NCBI RefSeq assembly: GCF_037977055.1
Contig: NZ_CP150274.1
Location: forward strand, 2,604,001 to 2,668,000
Direction: 5' to 3'
Length of the DNA: 64,000 nt
Origin: Paenibacillus sp. FSL K6-1096
Lineage (GTDB): Bacteria > Bacillota > Bacilli > Paenibacillales > Paenibacillaceae
The notes under the pieces were generated by a model, which worked only from the letters and a program-made list of their open reading frames with translations, made no database searches and was not told where the DNA came from. How positions within the stretch are numbered: the first letter of the stretch is position 1; each line of letters starts with the position of its first letter. Shown here one piece after another: positions 9,346 through 21,015 of this stretch. A program made the position numbers and the translations under genes.

Positions 9346-11586
9346 ATGAGACTGAACAAGATCGGCAATCCAAGAGCGCTGTACAGCAGGATGTTAGTCA
9401 GTATTACACTCTGCGTCTCGTTCACCTTTCTGGTCTCGACCATTATCTATTACAACTATTATATCGGCGTCGAGAAGAAGCAGGCCTTCCAGTCCGACTT
9501 GGGCAATCTCACCCAGACCAGCCGGGAGGTCGTGAACATGACGGATGCGGCGCAATCGCTTTCTTTTCAAATCTACCGCAACAGCACCATCTCCAAAATT
9601 GTCTTCTACGACAAGCCGGACATCTATGATGTCACAGCAGCCATGTCCGAGCTCGGCAACTACTTAAGCTCCATGCCTTATATTGAATCAATCTATGTAT
9701 ACAATCCCAAGGGCGGACAGCTGTATATCGCTTCCTCCCACGGCCAGAACGGAGTCTTTACCGCACAGGAGATGGTGGACACCTCCATTCTGGATATCCT
9801 GAGCCACTATCAGGACTACAAACCATTCACGCCGATTCCCCGGGTCTATTCCAATGGGGCTCAGGAGAATGATCAGGTCCGTGCCTATACGTTCCTCTGT
9901 CTGGATGCAATCGGCTGGGACCGGGCCATTAATTCAGCCGTCATTGTGAATATCTCGGCCCCGTGGATCAATAAGGAGATTGCCAGCCCGGCAGATTCCG
10001 CCAATGCAACCTATATTCTGGACGACCAGGGTTCGTTCCGGTCCAGCAGCAGTCTGCAGCCGCAGGAGCTTACCCCGGAGGAGTCAGGCTTCATCCAGCA
10101 GCGGATCAAGGGCCGGGAAGCCGGTTATTTCATCGCGCCGTTCGGCGGGGTGAATTCTCTGATCTCTTACACAGCGCCGGATGCCTTCAACTGGCAGTAT
10201 GTGCGGATTACGCCGTATGAGAGCATAACCGAGCAGACCAATACGATCCGCAACACCACCTTGCTCATTGCCGGCCTCGTGCTGGTAGCCGGAATAGGCC
10301 TCTCCTGGATCTTGTCCCGTACACTGTATCTGCCGATTAACCGGATTGTCAGCGAGATGAAGGTTCTGGAGAACGAGAAGCGCGACAGCATGTTCATGAT
10401 CCGGCAAAATACGCTGCGCGACCTGATCCTCGGCCTGAAGCCGCCGCAGTCGATGCAGCAGATGGAGAAGCTGCGCAAGCTTGGCATTCATTTCACCTTC
10501 AATGATGATTACCGCCTGATTTTGCTGAGGATTGACCGTTACCAGGAGTTCCGGGAAGCCCGATCCTCCTATCTGCTGGCCTCCAAGTTTGCCATCATGA
10601 ACATCGCTTCGGAAATCTGCGGCCAGACCTACCGGGTGGAGACGGTGGATATGAACGATGACGGCATTCTGGTGCTGCTGAACATTATCGATCCCGTGGA
10701 ATACACCGACACCGGACTGATCGAGGCGCTGCTCCGGCAGATCCAGCAGGCCTGCTCCGATTATCTGAAGCTGAGCCTTACGCTCACCTACAGCCATATT
10801 GACCGCAACGCGGACCAGCTGCATCAGCTCTACAAGCAAGTCCGGGAGGCGTCAAATCACCGGCTGTTCTACGGACATGGCTGTATCATTAATGCCAGGG
10901 ATATCTGCGCGCTGGAATCCGGAACTTACCATTATCCGGCCGACAAGGAGAAGAAGCTGACGGATGCCCTATTGAGCGGAAAAGTGGACGAGGCCGCCGT
11001 ACAGTTCAGCAGTATGATCCGGGAGACTGAGGCCTTCCCCTTCCAGACGGTGCAGTTAACCGTGTCCAGACTCAGCGTGACCGTCAGCGAGATTGTGAAT
11101 GCTATCCAGAGACGTAACCGCTTACAGATTGACGGAGTGTGCGGGCTGCCCAGTCTGGAGGCCATTGAGACCATAGAGGAGCTGGAGACGGCCTTCGCCG
11201 CCCTTTTCCTCAGCCTGCAGGAGCAGTTGTCCGATAAAAAAAACACCAAGCAGCACGACCTCATCTGCCAGATTAATACCAAAATCAACGAGGATTACAT
11301 GAAGCCGCAGCTGAGCCTCAACCAGATCGCCGATGAGCTGGGCATGTCCCCCATCTATATCAGCCGTCTCTATAAGCAGCAGACGATGAAGAGCATCGTC
11401 GATGTCATTCTGGAGGTGCGGATGCGCGAGGTCTGCGCCCTGCTGGAGAATACCGACCTGCCGGTGACGAGCATTGCCGAGCGCTGCGGCTTCACCAGCA
11501 GCTCGTACCTGCACCGGATGTTCAAGCGCAGCTTCGGTACAACGCCCACCGACTTCCGGCGGCTGAAGAGTGCGCAGGTGGAATAG
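9346..11586 (+). CDS. Membrane-anchored AraC-family regulator (YesS/YtdP-like)
   Basis: At 746 residues this has the architecture of Bacillus YesS/YtdP: an N-terminal TM helix (about residues 17-38), an extracytoplasmic sensor region (about 40-300), a second TM helix (LLIAGLVLVAGIGLSWIL), a HAMP-like segment and a cytoplasmic part. The end carries an AraC double HTH (LSLNQIADELGMSPIYISRLYKQQ, then VTSIAERCGFTSSSYLHRMFKRSFG). Such proteins sense sugars or the cell surface directly without a kinase. The sugar ABC operon that converges on it from the other side of the repeat region is the obvious candidate target. The gene is preceded by AGGAGACAGGGGG. Confidence 0.9.
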   Translation: MRLNKIGNPRALYSRMLVSITLCVSFTFLVSTIIYYNYYIGVEKKQAFQSDLGNLTQTSREVVNMTDAAQSLSFQIYRNSTISKIVFYDKPDIYDVTAAMSELGNYLSSMPYIESIYVYNPKGGQLYIASSHGQNGVFTAQEMVDTSILDILSHYQDYKPFTPIPRVYSNGAQENDQVRAYTFLCLDAIGWDRAINSAVIVNISAPWINKEIASPADSANATYILDDQGSFRSSSSLQPQELTPEESGFIQQRIKGREAGYFIAPFGGVNSLISYTAPDAFNWQYVRITPYESITEQTNTIRNTTLLIAGLVLVAGIGLSWILSRTLYLPINRIVSEMKVLENEKRDSMFMIRQNTLRDLILGLKPPQSMQQMEKLRKLGIHFTFNDDYRLILLRIDRYQEFREARSSYLLASKFAIMNIASEICGQTYRVETVDMNDDGILVLLNIIDPVEYTDTGLIEALLRQIQQACSDYLKLSLTLTYSHIDRNADQLHQLYKQVREASNHRLFYGHGCIINARDICALESGTYHYPADKEKKLTDALLSGKVDEAAVQFSSMIRETEAFPFQTVQLTVSRLSVTVSEIVNAIQRRNRLQIDGVCGLPSLEAIETIEELETAFAALFLSLQEQLSDKKNTKQHDLICQINTKINEDYMKPQLSLNQIADELGMSPIYISRLYKQQTMKSIVDVILEVRMREVCALLENTDLPVTSIAERCGFTSSSYLHRMFKRSFGTTPTDFRRLKSAQVE

Positions 11587-11615
11587 GGGCGGGGGTAAAC
11601 AAACTTGCCTGGACC

Positions 11616-11794
11616 CTAAGTTGCATAAATTGCAACTTAGAGACCTGAATCCTTCGCTTCTGTGTTAAAATGTTGCACCAAATGCAGCAACTCGCTCAAG
11701 TATCCGCTAAACCTATGCGAAATCCTGCATTCCGTGCAACATTTCCTGCTCAGTCCTCATTTATAAAGTACAATGCTGCAATTTATGCAGGATT
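11616..11794. repeat. Palindrome array B, 51-52 bp period (4 units)
   Basis: Four palindromes are built on TTGCA/TGCAA or CTGCA/TGCAG, with centres near 11628, 11680, 11731 and 11783, so the steps are 52, 51 and 52 bp. The first (11616-11640) has perfect 10-bp arms, CTAAGTTGCA and TGCAACTTAG. The others are imperfect, for example AATGCTGCAATTTATGCAGG. It starts 30 bp after the stop of the membrane regulator gene, so the first unit could also act as that gene's 3' hairpin, although no T run follows. Confidence 0.75.
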
Positions 11795-11803
11795 TCGTCC
11801 TTT

Positions 11804-11939
11804 GCTTTGGTGGAACACCAAGCCCAGATCTTTGCCCTTTTCTGTTGCTCTTTGCTTTTGCTGTTCACGCTTTGGTGGAACACCAAGCCAGTTTTTCCTT
11901 TGCTGTTGTGGCAGTTCGCGCTTTGGTGGAACACCAAGC
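11804..11939. repeat. Palindrome array C: three identical 20-mers
   Basis: The 20-mer GCTTTGGTGGAACACCAAGC occurs exactly at 11804-11823, 11869-11888 and 11920-11939 (steps 65 and 51 bp). Each copy folds into an 8-9 bp stem with a GAA loop. The intervening DNA is T-rich on the plus strand and not conserved. It directly follows array B. Confidence 0.85.
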
Positions 11940-12009
11940 AAGGTTTTCCGCTTTGTCCCTTGCAGTTAATTTTTGCTTCTGCCCTTTGCGGTGGATGTGA
12001 AACAACATC

Positions 12010-12050
12010 AGCCCGTCTCCAAATTCATGGAGACGGGCTCTCTGCTTTTT
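12010..12050 (+). terminator. Rho-independent terminator, plus strand
   Basis: Perfect 12-bp arms (12010-12021 and 12028-12039, AGCCCGTCTCCA and its complement) surround a 6-nt loop, followed by a T run at 12046-12050. It is 420 bp after the membrane regulator gene, beyond arrays B and C. Those arrays could therefore be transcribed as a 3' extension of that mRNA or as a separate RNA. Confidence 0.75.
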
Positions 12051-12128
12051 CCCTCTTGCCGCGAAAGCCATTGGGCTGACGTGGCAGATGTAGTGTGGGT
12101 GTTACCAATGACACGCGCAGGCAGCGGA

Positions 12129-12206
12129 GCAAACGGAATGAATGTGGAGAAGCGGCAGCGTTCGCCTTTGTGTCCGGATTTTCACCGCTCACATCATTCC
12201 GTTTGC
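12129..12206. repeat. 78-nt imperfect hairpin element
   Basis: GCAAACGGAATGA at 12129-12141 returns as its inverted complement ending at 12206; the arms are 17-18 bp with one bulged A. Inside, AGCGG at 12151-12155 pairs with CCGCT at 12185-12189. It lies between two convergent genes. There is one copy in the window, with no transposase and no T run. Confidence 0.6.
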
Positions 12207-12223
12207 GGAGCGTCCCACCAAGC

Positions 12224-12271
12224 GGCCACCACCGGGGCCACCACCGGGGCCACCACCGGGGCCACCACCAG
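12224..12271. repeat. 12-bp tandem repeat (4 copies)
   Basis: GGCCACCACCGG occurs three times head to tail and a fourth time with one change near the end (GGCCACCACCAG). It lies 7 bp beyond the stop of the minus-strand binding-protein gene, outside any gene I accept. Confidence 0.85.
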
Positions 12272-12278
12272 GGCTTCC

Positions 12279-13874
12279 CTACTTCAGACCCTTCTCCGCA
12301 ACATAAGCCTCCCACTGCTTCGTCCACTCCGCCTGAATCTTCTCCAGCCCCGCCTGCTTCGCCTTCTGCATAAAGGTTTCGAGGCCCTTATCTACATCAT
12401 CCACAAGTCCGGCCTCCAGCGGGAACAGATATTGCTTCTCCACCTGCTCCAGCGCGGCTTTCTCCGCCTGATATGAGGAGTAGTCTTCCGCGAAGCCGAG
12501 GAACAGGTCCGGCTTCTGGATTTTATCCAGCTCATCGAAGATCGCCTTCACCCCGTCGAAGCCCTTGTCGAACAGCATGAATTCCGGATTTCTCCACGCC
12601 CAGCCGTTCATGCCCTCACGGGAGAAGCCGTTCGAGGTACTGGTGCCGACCAGCTTGTAGTAGCCGTCTTCGACCGTGTAGTTCTTGCCTTCAATGCCAT
12701 ATTGCGTCAGCTGGTTATACCGCTTGTCGAGCACCATTTTCTGATAGAAGGCCAGTGCCCGTTCCGGGTTCTTGCTGCTCTTCGGAATCGCGAACCCGTT
12801 GTGAATCGGATGGACAGGAGTCGCATAGCCGGTAGTCAATCCGAACGGAGAGTAGGCCAGCTCCCAATCCGGGTGGGTTGTGCTGATCTTCATCTTCATA
12901 TCATTGAAGCGGTTCGGGTTATCCCCGAACATGCTGGCAGCTTTGCCCGAAGTCACCGGGTCCTGCATCGTATCCTTGATGTTCAGCACATTCTTCGGAA
13001 TGAAGCCCTTGTCCGCCCAGCGCTTCATCGTCTTCAGCTCTTCCTTCTGCTCATCCGAGCCCCAGTAGGAGTAGACCGTTCCCGGGGAGTCATACTTCAC
13101 GCCCATCCCGTAAGGCAGCGCGCCGATCATCTTGTTCAGCTCCGTATAAATGTAGTGCAGATTGTTGCCCACATCGCTGTTCAGGGACATCGGCATCATG
13201 TCCGGCTCATTTTTGGCAATGCCGTCCATGTAAGCCTCATAGCTGGCCAGATCCTTCGGCTCCGGAAGATTGTATTTCTTGCGCAGATCCTCACGGTAGA
13301 CGAACCCGTTGGTCACATACTCCTTGAAGGTCGACGGAACGGTGTAGATTTTCCCGTCTACCTTAACATCCTCCCACATCGAGGCAGGCACGAACTTCTG
13401 CAGCTCGGGAGCCGCCTTCGGCAGCAGGTCATCCAGCGGCAGAAATGCGCCGCGCTTCGCGTAGGATTGATATTGCGTCCAGTCTGCGGTGAAAATCAGA
13501 TCAATCGCCTGGCCGGAGGACAGCAGCAGCTTGTATTTCTGATCCCAGTCCGTCCAGCTGGTGAAGTTGAACTTCACCGTAGCGTTCAGGTCAGCCTCAG
13601 CCATTTTGTTGACCTCCGCCTGAATGGCCGGCAGGTCCTTAGGAGCATCGCCCAGCATATAGAATTGCAGCTCCACCTTCTTCGAGGTATCAATCCCGGT
13701 ATCCGCTGCCGGAGCAGCTCCCTCGGATGCTGCCGGTGTGCCGCTGTTCCCGTCCTTCCCGCCGTTACCGGCGCTTGTATTGTTGCCGCCTCCGCCGCAG
13801 CCTGCAAGGAGCGACAGAGTGAGCAGCCCTGCTGTAAGCGTAACCAGAGATTTGCGGCCAGTTGTCTTTCTCAT
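12279..13874 (-). CDS. Family-1 extracellular sugar-binding lipoprotein
   Basis: This 531-residue lipoprotein has a signal peptide ending in LLAGC (acylated Cys near residue 26), then a Gly/Asn/Ser linker and a large solute-binding fold of the LplA/YtcQ type found with oligosaccharide importers. It would present sugars to the two permeases encoded just upstream in the same direction (120-bp gap). AGGAGG stands 8 bp before the ATG. No ATPase gene is present; systems of this type usually share an MsmX-like ATPase encoded elsewhere. The sugar is unknown, but a beta-galactosidase gene lies nearby. Confidence 0.9.
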   Translation of the reverse strand: MRKTTGRKSLVTLTAGLLTLSLLAGCGGGGNNTSAGNGGKDGNSGTPAASEGAAPAADTGIDTSKKVELQFYMLGDAPKDLPAIQAEVNKMAEADLNATVKFNFTSWTDWDQKYKLLLSSGQAIDLIFTADWTQYQSYAKRGAFLPLDDLLPKAAPELQKFVPASMWEDVKVDGKIYTVPSTFKEYVTNGFVYREDLRKKYNLPEPKDLASYEAYMDGIAKNEPDMMPMSLNSDVGNNLHYIYTELNKMIGALPYGMGVKYDSPGTVYSYWGSDEQKEELKTMKRWADKGFIPKNVLNIKDTMQDPVTSGKAASMFGDNPNRFNDMKMKISTTHPDWELAYSPFGLTTGYATPVHPIHNGFAIPKSSKNPERALAFYQKMVLDKRYNQLTQYGIEGKNYTVEDGYYKLVGTSTSNGFSREGMNGWAWRNPEFMLFDKGFDGVKAIFDELDKIQKPDLFLGFAEDYSSYQAEKAALEQVEKQYLFPLEAGLVDDVDKGLETFMQKAKQAGLEKIQAEWTKQWEAYVAEKGLK

Positions 13875-13994
13875 GAATGAACCCTCCTAATTAATGTGGT
13901 GAGCGATAATGCGATGGGCCGCTGCCCATCCGGTGTTACTCTATGTTAGCCGATATAGCAGCTGCACGGTAAAGGTACAATCTGCCAGCCGGTT

Positions 13995-14888
13995 CTAACC
14001 TTTGACTGCGCCGATCGTCAGACCTTTGACGAAATAACGCTGGATGAACGGATACAGGAACAGAATCGGTCCCGTGACGACAATGGCCATCGCCATCTTG
14101 GTGGATTCCGTAGGCAGATCGCTGCCCAGGCTGACCCCGGTGCCCGCCCCCATATTGGCAATGAAGGAAGCCGAGTTGATGACATTGTACAGATGGAACT
14201 GCAGCTGGTACTTATGCGGATCATTGATGAACAGCGACGAGGAGAACCAGTCGTTCCAGTAAGTCAGGGCCAGGAACAGACCCACCGTCGCGATGCCGGG
14301 CATCGAGAGCTGGAGCACGATCCGCCAGTAGATTTTGAAATCGCCTGCCCCGTCAATCTTGGCCGATTCGAACAGCTCCTCAGGCACCGCCGAACGGATG
14401 AAATTCTTCATCAGAATAATCAGGAACGGCGTCATCAGCCCCGGGAAAATCAGCGCCCCATACGAATCCGTCAGATGCAGATACTTGGTGATCATGATGT
14501 ACCAGGGCACCAGTCCCCCGCCGAACAGGGTGGTGAAATAGATGTAGAACGAGAAGGTATTGCGGTACTTGAAGTCCTTGCGGGCCAGCACATACCCGGC
14601 CATGGTCATGAAGAACAGGCCCAGCGCCGTCCCCGTCACTGTAGTGAACAAGGTTACCCCGTAAGCCCGCAGTACCTCATCGGGAAAGGTGAATACCGTC
14701 TTGTAGCCCTCCAGCGAGAACTGTGCCGGAATGAAATGATAGCCGTCCTTGATAATCGAATCATTCGCGGTCAGGGAGGCGGAAATAATCAGCAGGAACG
14801 GAATCAGACAGGCCAGGGAGCCCAGTATAATCACCGTGTAAGCCAATCCCTGCAGCAGCCTGGTATAGTGGTCGTCTTTAATGGTCAT
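13995..14888 (-). CDS. Carbohydrate ABC transporter permease (LplC/YtcP-like)
   Basis: This inner-membrane permease of 297 residues has six TM helices. The permease-ATPase contact loop EELFESAKIDGAGDFKIYWRIVLQLSMPGIA fits the EAA motif. The frame stays open to 14948, but AAGGAG sits 9 bp before the ATG at 14888 and 3 bp before another at 14894, so I start at 14888. The longer version would overlap the preceding permease gene. The C-terminus FVKGLTIGAVKG is typical for the LplC/YtcP branch. Confidence 0.9.
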   Translation of the reverse strand: MTIKDDHYTRLLQGLAYTVIILGSLACLIPFLLIISASLTANDSIIKDGYHFIPAQFSLEGYKTVFTFPDEVLRAYGVTLFTTVTGTALGLFFMTMAGYVLARKDFKYRNTFSFYIYFTTLFGGGLVPWYIMITKYLHLTDSYGALIFPGLMTPFLIILMKNFIRSAVPEELFESAKIDGAGDFKIYWRIVLQLSMPGIATVGLFLALTYWNDWFSSSLFINDPHKYQLQFHLYNVINSASFIANMGAGTGVSLGSDLPTESTKMAMAIVVTGPILFLYPFIQRYFVKGLTIGAVKG

Positions 14889-14925
14889 GCGCATGTTCTC
14901 CTTCCTAATTGAGTGCAGTGTCCTT

Positions 14926-15945
14926 CTAGAACAGGGCGTAATCGTCATTGATTTTACGGATAATGTAGTTGACCGTCATGATCAGGAAGAAGCCGAACAG
15001 CGACTGATACAGACCGGCTGCCGTGGCCATCCCGACATCAAAGGTCACCTTAAGTGAACGGAATACATACGTATCCAGAATGTCTGTTGTGTTGTACAGC
15101 ACCCCGTTATTCCCGATCAGCTGGTAAAAGAGGTCAAATTGCCCCTTCATAATACTGCCCAGCGAGAACAGCAGCAGCATCACAAAGGTTGATTTCAGCA
15201 TCGGCACCGTGATATACCAGATCCGCTGAAAAATATGGGCGCCGTCTATTTTGGCCGCTTCATAATATTCCTCGCTGATGCCCGTGATGGACGCCAGGTA
15301 GATGACCATGCTGTAGCCGAGATTTTTCCACAGATAGAAAAGAATGATCAGGAAAATCCAAATCACCGGATTGTTGTAGACATCCACAGGATTGGAGCCA
15401 AACTGCGTCAGCAGCGTGTTCAGGAAACCGTTATCATAATTGAACACATTGTAGACGATAACGCTCAGGATGACGAAGGATACGAAGTACGGCAGGAACA
15501 TGATGGATTGGGTCAGCTTCTTGAACCATTTCACCCGCAGCTCGCTGAGCAGAATGGCACAGGCAATCGCCAGCACGTTCCCCAGCAGAATGAAGGCCAG
15601 GTTGTACCCGATCGTATTGAGCGTCAGCTTCACCAGCGTGCCCGATTTCCAGAGGAACTCAAAGTTCTTCAGCCCTACGAACGGAGCATCAAACAGCCCG
15701 GAATTGAAGTCGAACTGCGTGAACGCATAATAGACCCCGACCATCGGAAAATACGAATTAACCAGGAAAAACAGCAGCGTGGGCAGCAGCATCAGGAACA
15801 GCACCCGGTTATGGACCAGCTCATGCAGGAAGCCCTTCTTTTTCATGCGGGTGCCTGTCCCGGACTGCGAGGTTAGCCCGCCCGCTCCCTTTAATGGAAG
15901 CTGGGTGACAAGCGGTATACCGCCCTTGCGTTTAAGATGTCTCAA
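14926..15945 (-). CDS. Carbohydrate ABC transporter permease (LplB-like)
   Basis: This is a six-helix permease with its EAA loop SEEYYEAAKIDGAHIFQRIWYITVPML. It pairs with the next permease. For the start, AGGAG at 15956-15960 is only 1 bp from a GTG at 15954 but 10 bp from an in-frame TTG at 15945, so I prefer the TTG. The residues that follow (MRHLKRKGG...) form an unusually long cytoplasmic tail of about 35 residues before the first helix. It is the first gene of a three-gene operon divergent from an AraC-type gene. Confidence 0.87.
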   Translation of the reverse strand: MRHLKRKGGIPLVTQLPLKGAGGLTSQSGTGTRMKKKGFLHELVHNRVLFLMLLPTLLFFLVNSYFPMVGVYYAFTQFDFNSGLFDAPFVGLKNFEFLWKSGTLVKLTLNTIGYNLAFILLGNVLAIACAILLSELRVKWFKKLTQSIMFLPYFVSFVILSVIVYNVFNYDNGFLNTLLTQFGSNPVDVYNNPVIWIFLIILFYLWKNLGYSMVIYLASITGISEEYYEAAKIDGAHIFQRIWYITVPMLKSTFVMLLLFSLGSIMKGQFDLFYQLIGNNGVLYNTTDILDTYVFRSLKVTFDVGMATAAGLYQSLFGFFLIMTVNYIIRKINDDYALF

Positions 15946-16353
15946 AGCCTTCACTCTCCTATCAAGAAATACTCTTTACATTGTGCCGCGGCACCGGGTC
16001 CGAAGCCGACGCCCCTCTGCGGCCTGTCTGCTTCGTCCAATGTGATGACCTGAGTATAGAAGATACCATTGCAAGCTGAACAGTGAAGGTTCGGGATATT
16101 CCTGTATTATGCAGCCAACCGGGCTGTGAACATTTCATACTTTTGTGCAGTAACCATAGCTATAACGCAAATAAGCCCCGGACGGCACTCCATACGGAGA
16201 ACATCCGGGGTGATACTCAGATTACGCCAGACCTGCACGCAGCCTCACGATTTAAACTTGCCTGGAATTCATTATAGGTGATATACTCTGAAAAATATAC
16301 TATATCTTAAACCTAAACTTTCAATATCCAAACCATCATTCAGGAGGCTCCTT
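15946..16353. other. Divergent region, sugar ABC operon / AraC gene
   Basis: This stretch of about 400 bp carries the promoters for the ABC operon (minus) and the AraC-type gene (plus). It contains a bulged hairpin at 16176-16210 (CCCCGGA/TCCGGGG outer stem, CTCC/GGAG inner stem) without a convincing T run. An inverted pair GATATA ... TATATC near 16272-16300 is a candidate operator for the AraC protein. I see no clear catabolite-control (cre) site. Confidence 0.45.
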
Positions 16354-17235
16354 ATGAACCCGCTCGTCTTCCGTATTCCTCCCCTGCCGCATTACATTGC
16401 CAGCGGCTTCAACCGCTGCCAGCCGGGCTACCAGCACCGCAGCCGCCAGCAGATCAAGGTATTCGACCTGCTGATTGTACGGCAAGGCTGCCTCTATATC
16501 GGCGAGGAGGAGCAGCGGTTCACCGTGAAGGCGGGAGACGCCCTGATTCTGCGGCCGGACAGCCGCCACTTCGGCACCGCAGGCTGCAAGGAAGAGACCG
16601 CCTACTATTGGCTTCACTTCCAGACCTTCCATGATTCTCTGCCGTTATCCCCGGCAGACACGGATTCCGGCCATGACAATGCGTCTGTTGCGGAGCTGCC
16701 TGCCTCCTTCTTCAATATCAGCTCCTTCCATCTGGAGCTGCCGCAGTTCATCACTCTGCTGCAGCCGGACAAGGCCTATGAGGTACTGGACGGGCTGGAG
16801 CAATTACAGGCTACAGCTCATCTGGAGGCTGTCCGGTTCAGTCAGCAGCTGCTCTTTCAGGAGCTGCTGCAGCTGCTGGCCGCCTCCCGGAACCCGGAGC
16901 AGCGCAGCTCCCAGTCTACCGTCTGCGCCGAGCAGGCGGCCTCCTATCTCCGGGCCCACTACCGTGAAGAGATTACCACCGCCATGCTGGGCGACAGCCT
17001 GAACTTTCATCCGGTCTATATTGCCCGCTGCATGAACAAGGAGTACGGCTGCTCGCCGATGGAATACCTGCTGCGCTACCGGATCGGGCAGAGCAAGCTG
17101 CTGCTGATGCAGACCAGCTTCCCGATCTCGCGGATCGCAGGCGAGGTCGGCTTCAACCAGGCCTCCTACTTCAGCTCCAGCTTCATGAAGCTGGAGGGAG
17201 TGTCGCCGCGTGAGTACCGGCAGCGGTTCTCATGA
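16354..17235 (+). CDS. AraC-family regulator
   Basis: The N-terminal half of this 293-residue protein is a cupin-like sugar-sensing domain (QIKVFDLLIVRQGCLYIGEEEQRF, GDALILRPDSRHFG). The last 100 residues are the AraC HTH pair (ITTAMLGDSLNFHPVYIARCMNKEYG, ISRIAGEVGFNQASYFSSSFMKLEGVSPREYR). AGGAGG lies 6 bp before the ATG. It is divergent from the sugar permease operon and convergent with the beta-galactosidase gene, so it probably controls one or both. Confidence 0.9.
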   Translation: MNPLVFRIPPLPHYIASGFNRCQPGYQHRSRQQIKVFDLLIVRQGCLYIGEEEQRFTVKAGDALILRPDSRHFGTAGCKEETAYYWLHFQTFHDSLPLSPADTDSGHDNASVAELPASFFNISSFHLELPQFITLLQPDKAYEVLDGLEQLQATAHLEAVRFSQQLLFQELLQLLAASRNPEQRSSQSTVCAEQAASYLRAHYREEITTAMLGDSLNFHPVYIARCMNKEYGCSPMEYLLRYRIGQSKLLLMQTSFPISRIAGEVGFNQASYFSSSFMKLEGVSPREYRQRFS

Positions 17236-17273
17236 AAACAGGCCATCAGCGAGTCCCCGCTGATGGCCTGTTT
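17236..17273. terminator. Bidirectional terminator, AraC gene / lacZ
   Basis: Perfect 16-bp arms (17236-17251, 17258-17273) begin one base after the AraC stop codon and end nine bases before the beta-galactosidase stop. The flanks are A-rich on the left and T-rich on the right. Confidence 0.85.
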
Positions 17274-17281
17274 CCCTATAA

Positions 17282-20404
<3,123 letters not shown>

Positions 20405-20468
20405 CTACCCAAAGTTTGCCCCGGCTCCCAGTAGAGAATCACAACTTTGGTGCAGATAACTGACTTTT

Positions 20469-20861
20469 TCAGGTGGTCTTAGGATTTCCGGAGGCGTTCG
20501 CTTCATTCTCAAGGGAGGCAAAATAAGCAATCTTATGGTCAATCTTCCGGGCAAAGCTCTGAAAGAACTTAATCTTCTCATCGATATGCTGTTTATGCTC
20601 CTGCAGCAGCCTGCGCTGGTCGGGCAGACGGTCCCTGCCTTCTTGAGAGTACGCAATGAATTGCTTAATATCGGCGATAGCCATTCCGGTATCCTTCAGG
20701 CAGCAGATTAACGAGATCAGCTCCAGATCCTCGTCGTTGAAGCAGCGGTTGCCGTTGGCATCCCTTCCCACTACCGGCAATACTCCCTCCCGTTCATAGT
20801 AACGCAGCGTATATTGGCTTAGTCCGCTTTTTTGTGCTATGGTTTTGATGCTGTAGCCCAT
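20469..20861 (-). CDS. MerR-family transcriptional regulator
   Basis: This 130-residue regulator has the N-terminal MerR winged HTH (YSIKTIAQKSGLSQYTLRYYEREGVLP) and a coiled-coil dimer helix. It lacks a clear C-terminal ligand domain or metal-binding cysteine cluster, so it fits the short AdhR/NmlR-like branch that responds to aldehydes or electrophiles. It is divergent from an aldo-keto reductase gene whose promoter has the 19-bp spacer typical of MerR activation. Confidence 0.9.
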   Translation of the reverse strand: MGYSIKTIAQKSGLSQYTLRYYEREGVLPVVGRDANGNRCFNDEDLELISLICCLKDTGMAIADIKQFIAYSQEGRDRLPDQRRLLQEHKQHIDEKIKFFQSFARKIDHKIAYFASLENEANASGNPKTT

Positions 20862-20948
20862 TTGAGCAGCCCCTCTCTGTCAGCTAGCATTGTTTTCTCT
20901 TATAACGTACACCAATCGGATGCTGTGAACAACTGCTCTATGAATCTA

Positions 20949-20979
20949 TTGACTTACACCTAACTCTAAGGTCTAAGCT
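20949..20979 (+). promoter_or_regulatory. MerR-type promoter with operator dyad
   Basis: The -35 box is TTGACT (20949-20954) and the -10 is TAAGCT (20974-20979), separated by 19 bp. The dyad CTTACACCT / AGGTCTAAG (20953-20961, 20969-20977) sits in the spacer. This over-long spacer with a central dyad is the signature of promoters that MerR proteins remodel. Confidence 0.8.
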
Positions 20980-21015
20980 TAACGCAGAACCTTTCATTTA
21001 AGGAGTGAAATATTA

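Noticed and set aside
10084..10839. 251-codon minus-strand frame
   Set aside because: Lies fully opposite the AraC-type membrane regulator, whose domains are intact; a shadow of its codon bias.
11804..11939. CRISPR-like layout (identical short palindromic repeats with spacers)
   Set aside because: Only three copies, uneven steps (65 and 51 bp), no leader, no cas genes in the window, and related arrays have degenerate repeats.
12025..12327. Minus-strand frame with WWPR repeats
   Set aside because: It is only the translation of the 12-bp tandem repeat and overlaps the binding-protein gene.
16176..16210. Hairpin sharing CCGGATGTTCTCC with the terminator near 940
   Set aside because: Short identity, different structures and no T run; not enough to call a repeat family or a terminator.
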